From Armatimonadota bacterium (lineage in GTDB: Bacteria; Armatimonadota; Zipacnadia; Zipacnadales; JABUFB01): a DNA stretch of 64,000 nt. The stretch lies in the NCBI GenBank assembly GCA_013314775.1, contig JABUFB010000005.1, forward strand, positions 62,001-126,000, read 5' to 3'. The notes beneath the pieces were generated by a model. The model searched no databases, was not told the DNA's origin, and saw only the letters and a program-made list of their open reading frames with translations. Of the stretch, positions 59,578 to 64,000 are shown piece by piece (positions within the stretch are counted from its first letter, which is position 1; every line of letters begins with the position of its first letter). Position numbers and translations under genes: made by a program.

Positions 59578-59608
59578 ACAGCGTCCGAGATTGACAGAGC
59601 CTCAAATG

Positions 59609-59647
59609 AAACGGCAGGGGGCGCCGTTGGCGCACCCCCTGCCGTTT
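59609..59647. terminator. Strong terminator hairpin after the DUF6807-like gene
   Basis: A 13-bp perfect stem (AAACGGCAGGGGG / CCCCCTGCCGTTT) topped by a CGCC-GTT-GGCG inner stem. The A-tract and T-tract at its ends suggest it works in both directions. Confidence 0.8.
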
Positions 59648-59713
59648 GCTGTGACCTGCCGGACCCAATGTTCGCATGCAGGAACTGCCACTAATGCACG
59701 GAGACAAATCGAC

Positions 59714-60058
59714 GTGAAGGAACTCAGTACGCTGCACCGCAAGGTCCCGTTCTACTATGACGGACAGGTTGGCGAAGATACGATCATCCATTACGGTGAA
59801 GGTGGCCGGAAGACCACGCGGATCAGCTCCGCGGGGTGGAAGGCCATGTTGAAGGAGTTCAGCGGGCAGGAAGTGCGACTGGGCCGCTCTCCTCGCAACC
59901 CGTCCCCGGGCAGCCTGGGCGAATGGCTGAAGAAAGTGTTGCGGCGACCCGGCATCGCTTCTTACGTGGCACCGATCCTGATTGCCGAGGGGTACGCCGA
60001 AGAGGTGCCCGGCGAGAAGAGCTCGCGCATACGCTTTTTCGGAAACGGTGAGCACTGA
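59714..60058 (+). CDS. 114-residue hypothetical protein
   Basis: A small protein started at GTG 59714 (GGAGAC upstream); an in-frame ATG at 59591 lies before the terminator and is rejected. The sequence begins MKELSTLHRKVPFYYDGQ and continues 'TIIHYGEGGRKTTRISSAGW' and 'LGEWLKKVLRRPGIASYVAP'; it is basic, with no signal peptide or known motif. Unknown function. It ends 82 nt before the GH51 start and may share its transcript. Confidence 0.6.
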   Translation: MKELSTLHRKVPFYYDGQVGEDTIIHYGEGGRKTTRISSAGWKAMLKEFSGQEVRLGRSPRNPSPGSLGEWLKKVLRRPGIASYVAPILIAEGYAEEVPGEKSSRIRFFGNGEH

Positions 60059-60140
60059 AGGAGGCCCGGGTTCCCCCGCGGCGAAGTTTATGGGACGCGC
60101 GTTGGGAGCGCGATCTCAGTGGAAGCCGGAGGGGATTGCC

Positions 60141-62681
60141 GTGCATGGAGCCATCATCGGATGCGTCGCCTTGCTGCTGATCGCCGGGCATGCGCAGGCG
60201 GATTTCGACGACCCCTTTGATGCCCCCGCACTCGACGAAAGATGGGAGTGGTACGTTCCCAAGCCTGGTCCCGAGCTTTCACTAACCGCCAATCCTGGCC
60301 ATCTGCGCATCACACTGCCTGCCGTGCCAGGCGGCTACAACCATTGGGTCAATCCCGACGCCAAGCAGGCTCCCCTGCTCATCACTGCCGCCCCACAGGA
60401 AGACTTTCTGCTGTCCGCCCGGATCAAGCTGATCTCGCACAATCCCCAGAGCAACTTCCACCTTGCGCTGATCACCGGATTCTCCAGGCGGTACCTGCTG
60501 GGCTGGGGACCGTTCTTCGCGCCGGCACTCGGGAACCCCACCCAGGCCCCCGAATTGTGGGGGGAACCCACCGGACAGGGCGGTTATCTCAAGCTCAAGG
60601 CGGACTGCACTGACGTGATTCTCGCCATCCGCAAGCGTGGACGGGTCTACGAGATGCTGGTGCGCGAGGCTGAGAACGCTCCCTGGCGCACGATCGGCAG
60701 TTGGGAGACCCCGTGGCCATCGAAATACGTCGGCTTCATGGGCAAGACATTCGGCGATTCGGGGCCCGTGATCGTGGACATCGACTGGGTGCGCCTGGAG
60801 TCGTCAACTCCGGCTCCCGTTGAACCACTGAGGGCGAGCATCAAGGTGGACGCAATGCACCAGGGCTGGCCGCTGGACGAGATGCGCTTCGGCCAGTTCA
60901 TTGAGCACATGTTCGACTGCATCCAGAATGGCATCTGGGCAGAGCTTGTCTGGAACCGCAAGTTCACCGGTGCGGTGGACGGCAATGGGGTAGTCGAAGG
61001 CTGGCGGGCCAGCGGCCTGCGCGAGGGCGTTCGTTACAGCCGCGACAACCGCGTGTACTACTGCCCGGCTCAATCGCAGCGGATCGAGCTCCCGGAAGGG
61101 GATCCCGCGGGTATCTCGCAGCAGTTCGGTCTGCGAGGAGGAGTGGAGTACAGGGCGCGATTGGTTGCCAGACAGGACGGTCTCGCAGGTCCGGTCAGCC
61201 TGCTTTTCATGGATGGCGACCGCCTGATCTCCCGCGCTGAGGTCACGGTTGGGCAGGACTGGACTGTCAGGGAAGTGACTCTCGCGGGGCCGGAGCACGA
61301 GTGCACCGGGCGCTTTGTCATTCAGGCGGCCGGTCCGGGCACGCTTTGGCTGGGGGCGGTGTCCGTGATGCCGGCGGACAACGTTGAGGGCTTCCGGGCA
61401 GATGTGCTTGAGGCCATCAGAGAGATACGGCCCCCCGTCGTGCGCTGGCCGGGAGGGAACTTCGTGTCCGGATACGACTGGCGCGACGGCATTGGCGAAC
61501 GCGACCGCAGGCCACCACGCTGGAACCGCGCCTGGAATCACTGGGAGTTCAATGACGTCGGAACAGACGAGTTCATCCGCTTCGCTCGGCTGATCGAGAC
61601 GAAGCCGTACATCTGCGTGAATGCGGGCGAGGGCAATGCCCGGGACGCCGCGGCCTGGGTGGAATACTGCAACGGAGCGGCGGACACGCACTGGGGCAGG
61701 GTGCGGGCTGATGGCGGCAATCCGAAACCGTACGCGGTGGAGATATGGGGCATCGGCAACGAGATCTACGGCCCGTGGCAACTGGGGCATTTGCCGGCAA
61801 CGCGATACGGGATCAAGGCGGTGGAGTTCGCCGAGGCGATGAGGGCCGTGGACCCGGGCATCCGCTTGATCGGAGTCGGCGTTGAGGCGGACGGCTGGAA
61901 TGGCTGGAACGCCGAGGTCTCGCGCATCGCCGGTCACACCTTCGACTGGCTCTCGGTTCACTATTACCTGGGGATCGAGTCGCGCGATGACCCGGTGCTG
62001 AACTACATGTCTGTGCTCGGAGGTCCACCTGCGGTGGAGAGGATGCTGGATCGTTCCTGGCAGATCGCGCGGGAGGCGTCGGGCAAGGACCTGCCAATCG
62101 CCTTCGATGAGTGGAATGTGGTGGTTGACAACGGCGCGTCCGTCTACTCCCTGCGTGACGGACTGTTTGCATGCGCCGTGTTCAACGCCCTGCACCGCCT
62201 CGGACCAAAATGCCCCATGGCGAATCTGGCGCAGCTTGTAAATGTACTGGGGGCTGTCGAGACCACCCAGACGCGGGTGCTGCGCACGCCGGTCCATCGG
62301 GCGTTCCAGCTTTACACGGAGACAAGCCAGCCTGTGGGTGTACCAGTGGAGCAGGAGTGCCCGTCCATCGAGACGCCCGGCGGGAGAGTGGATGCCCTGG
62401 ATGTGGTGGCATCGCGCAGCGAGGACCGATCGGCGCTGACCATCGCGCTGATCAACCGAATGCCGGGCGATCCGGTAACGGCAGATATACAGCTGGGAGA
62501 TTTCGTGGCGCGCGGTTCGGTCAAGGTCTCGGCGCTGATGGCCGACACCCCGGAGACCACGAATACCTTCGAGCATCCCGACCAGGTGACGATCAAGCGC
62601 TGGAGCATTCCGGTGGACGACTTGCGCTCGCTGGAAGTGCCTCCGCACACGGCAATGGTGCTTGAATTGGAGAGGGAGTAG
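60141..62681 (+). CDS. GH51 alpha-L-arabinofuranosidase with lectin-like N domain
   Basis: An 846-residue exported protein. GTG 60141 is preferred because GGAGGGG lies 8 nt upstream and a signal sequence (MHGAIIGCVALLLIAGHAQA) follows; an ATG at 60090 adds 17 residues before it. Residues ~22-215 resemble a DUF1349/concanavalin-like beta-sandwich. The GH51 core follows: 'RFGQFIEHMFDCIQNGIWAE', 'VVRWPGGNFVSGYDWRDGIG', 'EIWGIGNEIYGPWQ' with acid/base Glu541, and 'PIAFDEWNVVV' with nucleophile Glu657, then a C-terminal beta domain. GH51 enzymes remove alpha-L-arabinose from arabinan or arabinoxylan; this fits a pectin-using organism. It is convergent with the glycosyltransferase. Confidence 0.9.
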   Translation: MHGAIIGCVALLLIAGHAQADFDDPFDAPALDERWEWYVPKPGPELSLTANPGHLRITLPAVPGGYNHWVNPDAKQAPLLITAAPQEDFLLSARIKLISHNPQSNFHLALITGFSRRYLLGWGPFFAPALGNPTQAPELWGEPTGQGGYLKLKADCTDVILAIRKRGRVYEMLVREAENAPWRTIGSWETPWPSKYVGFMGKTFGDSGPVIVDIDWVRLESSTPAPVEPLRASIKVDAMHQGWPLDEMRFGQFIEHMFDCIQNGIWAELVWNRKFTGAVDGNGVVEGWRASGLREGVRYSRDNRVYYCPAQSQRIELPEGDPAGISQQFGLRGGVEYRARLVARQDGLAGPVSLLFMDGDRLISRAEVTVGQDWTVREVTLAGPEHECTGRFVIQAAGPGTLWLGAVSVMPADNVEGFRADVLEAIREIRPPVVRWPGGNFVSGYDWRDGIGERDRRPPRWNRAWNHWEFNDVGTDEFIRFARLIETKPYICVNAGEGNARDAAAWVEYCNGAADTHWGRVRADGGNPKPYAVEIWGIGNEIYGPWQLGHLPATRYGIKAVEFAEAMRAVDPGIRLIGVGVEADGWNGWNAEVSRIAGHTFDWLSVHYYLGIESRDDPVLNYMSVLGGPPAVERMLDRSWQIAREASGKDLPIAFDEWNVVVDNGASVYSLRDGLFACAVFNALHRLGPKCPMANLAQLVNVLGAVETTQTRVLRTPVHRAFQLYTETSQPVGVPVEQECPSIETPGGRVDALDVVASRSEDRSALTIALINRMPGDPVTADIQLGDFVARGSVKVSALMADTPETTNTFEHPDQVTIKRWSIPVDDLRSLEVPPHTAMVLELERE

Positions 62682-62705
62682 CGCGGACGGCCTGCCCGCA
62701 CCCTC

Positions 62706-64000
62706 TTAGTCCTCAGCAATGGGTTGTTTTCGCTCCAGGATGTCCACGAAGGTGCGATATGGCGGAAATGGCCGTCTCACGAACCGGCGCTTCATCGCGG
62801 CGTCCGGATCGGGGTTCAGGTTGAGAGTGACCTTGGGCTCAAAGCCCTCCTCCTTCACCATGCGGTCCAGTGACGATGGGCCGGCGCCCTTCCTCTCGCT
62901 GGCTCCCGAACCCGGGGAGCGCTCCCAGATGATGCGCTGAGCAGCCGCAACATCGTGTTGCTGCACCGCGTAGGCATTGAGCGCAGGGGTGCCCTGCTGC
63001 TTCAGATACCACAACATCGCGGGATGTCCGGTGATCACCAGGTCTCCGGGCTGATAGGCCTCGCCGATGCGCCTGGCTACTTCTCGCCAGTCGTCGAGCG
63101 CCTGCGTACCAAGGTAGTCGCGCCCGGCAAACATGTTGGCCTGCCCCAAAGCCGCAATCATCGTGGCCGCCAGCAGCCCCATAGCAGCGGGCATCCGATT
63201 ACCGGACCGCATGAGCAGGAGAGCCTTCAGGGCAAGATACGCCGCGTTGCTGGCAAGGTAGTAACAGGCCACCGCCATCCGCGGGAGCCAGATGAACATG
63301 GCAACCGGCACGGCGGCCAGCACGAGGAGCACGGCACAGGGGTTCGGGCCGGTCACGAGACCTGATGCGAACGACGCTCTTCGCCGAAGTGCAGACAGGG
63401 CCCACGCGAGAGCGATTGCGGTCACCAGGGCGTAGGGGACCACGATATGCCAGCGCCAGGGAAGGAGCGTCGCCCCGACGTCGAAGGAGTACAACAGGTA
63501 AGCGATCTTGCCAAGGATGCCCCCCTCAATGGGTGCCCGGTCGAAGCCGGCTGAGCCGCGGATGAGGCCGGGAATCTTGATGGCCACCCACGGGGCGACG
63601 ATGAGCGCAGACAGAGCATGGGCCCCCAGCAGGACTGTCCACAATCGTGCCCGGCGCCGGACGGGCGTGAGTGCGTAGATGATCCACTGGACCAGCACGA
63701 TGCCCGCAAAGGTCAGGTTGTACAGGGCGCCAGCGATACAGGCGAGAATGAGGCCGGTTGTGGTCGCACGGGTTCTCCCCCGAAGGATGATCGAGATCCA
63801 GCACCAGATTGCGAGTAGCGCCAGCGCCGCAAAGGGCATGTACCAGCGCGCCGAGCGGCTGAACAGGACCAGGTGGGGAGAGATCGCCGCCAGGTAAGCC
63901 GATGCAATGGCAATGCGCCTATCGCCTGCAAGATCCCGGACGATGAGATACACCAGGGGGATGAGGAGGATCCCGGCGATCGCAGCAGGAATACGCACCG
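62706..64000 (-). CDS. Polytopic glycosyltransferase (GT39/PMT-like), N terminus beyond window
   Basis: An open frame of 431 codons that enters from the right edge. The first visible residues ('RIPAAIAGILLIPLVYLIVR') are the middle of a GT39/ArnT-type membrane glycosyltransferase, after the missing catalytic first loop, and are followed by 'YLAAISPHLVLFSRSARWYM' (the S-R-aRmY motif). About eight hydrophobic helices follow, then a soluble tail with 'YQPGDLVITGHPAMLWYLKQ', which resembles a C-terminal extracytoplasmic part. Members move sugars from lipid-linked donors to lipid or protein. A GTG at 63998 is unlikely to be the true start. Confidence 0.78.
   Translation of the reverse strand, partial: VRIPAAIAGILLIPLVYLIVRDLAGDRRIAIASAYLAAISPHLVLFSRSARWYMPFAALALLAIWCWISIILRGRTRATTTGLILACIAGALYNLTFAGIVLVQWIIYALTPVRRRARLWTVLLGAHALSALIVAPWVAIKIPGLIRGSAGFDRAPIEGGILGKIAYLLYSFDVGATLLPWRWHIVVPYALVTAIALAWALSALRRRASFASGLVTGPNPCAVLLVLAAVPVAMFIWLPRMAVACYYLASNAAYLALKALLLMRSGNRMPAAMGLLAATMIAALGQANMFAGRDYLGTQALDDWREVARRIGEAYQPGDLVITGHPAMLWYLKQQGTPALNAYAVQQHDVAAAQRIIWERSPGSGASERKGAGPSSLDRMVKEEGFEPKVTLNLNPDPDAAMKRRFVRRPFPPYRTFVDILERKQPIAED

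Noticed and set aside
59591-59713. ATG at 59591 as start of the 114-residue protein
   Set aside because: It lies upstream of and runs through the strong terminator hairpin of the previous gene; the GTG at 59714 has a ribosome site.
63998-64000. GTG at 63998 as true start of the membrane glycosyltransferase
   Set aside because: The first residues correspond to the middle of a GT39-like protein, so the gene continues past the window.
1-64000. CRISPR arrays, tRNA or rRNA genes
   Set aside because: No regularly spaced repeats and no cloverleaf or rRNA-like segments were noticed in the intergenic stretches; a tRNA scan would be needed to be certain.

Overview
This is a high-GC bacterial window made up of secreted heme proteins, secreted or cytoplasmic carbohydrate-active enzymes, and a few stress and mobile-element genes. 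The prepilin-like protein at 47524-48189, with an [12 protein letters not shown] segment after the N-methylation helix and an NLKQIGIAW...QDYDE continuation, is the style I associate with Armatimonadota, so that phylum (or a close PVC/FCB-like relative) is my best guess. The assignment is an inference from one protein and the overall gene style.

Left part (1-3.2 kb): the 5' part of a secreted protein on the minus strand, an ICMT-like membrane methyltransferase and a GH29 alpha-L-fucosidase. Heme region (3.2-27.3 kb): five paralogous exported proteins (A 4390-7449 minus, B 7602-10397 plus, C 12421-16083 plus, D 18320-21877 minus, E 24445-27240 plus). They share a PD40/TolB-like propeller, a middle/C-terminal region resembling hydrazine synthase alpha subunit (HzsA), and two or three CXXCH heme motifs. 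With them are a YVTN-propeller/di-heme peroxidase-like fusion (10437-12308) with the same domain order as a fused HzsB-HzsC, System II cytochrome c maturation genes resB and ccsA in an apparent operon with D, a Rid-family protein behind A, and an exported SUMF1-fold protein overlapping C. Two small DNA-binding-like proteins sit in the middle. Together this looks like a periplasmic or extracellular heme-enzyme system carrying its own heme-attachment machinery. The N-terminal discoidin/PA14-like modules suggest attachment to carbohydrate, so the substrate is open (nitrogen chemistry or carbohydrate oxidation).

Middle (27.2-47.4 kb): a saccharide-catabolism block with an NHL/SMP-30-like propeller, a sulfatase, a DUF1080-type protein, a very large GH2 enzyme, a three-gene minus-strand operon (GH99/WbsX-like enzyme, parallel beta-helix protein, Gfo/Idh/MocA oxidoreductase), a PL11-like rhamnogalacturonan lyase and a 77-residue protein.

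Right part (47.4-64 kb): a prepilin-like gene with its own promoter and 5' hairpin; a group IIC-type intron inserted just behind the terminator hairpin between the prepilin gene and a double metallo-beta-lactamase-fold protein; an AAA+/PspA pair with a nearby VIT-VWA protein; a TIM-barrel epimerase-like gene followed by a DUF6807-like protein with a cysteine-rich insert; a small unknown protein; a GH51 arabinofuranosidase; and the C-terminal part of a membrane glycosyltransferase running off the right edge. I saw no tRNA, rRNA or CRISPR array.
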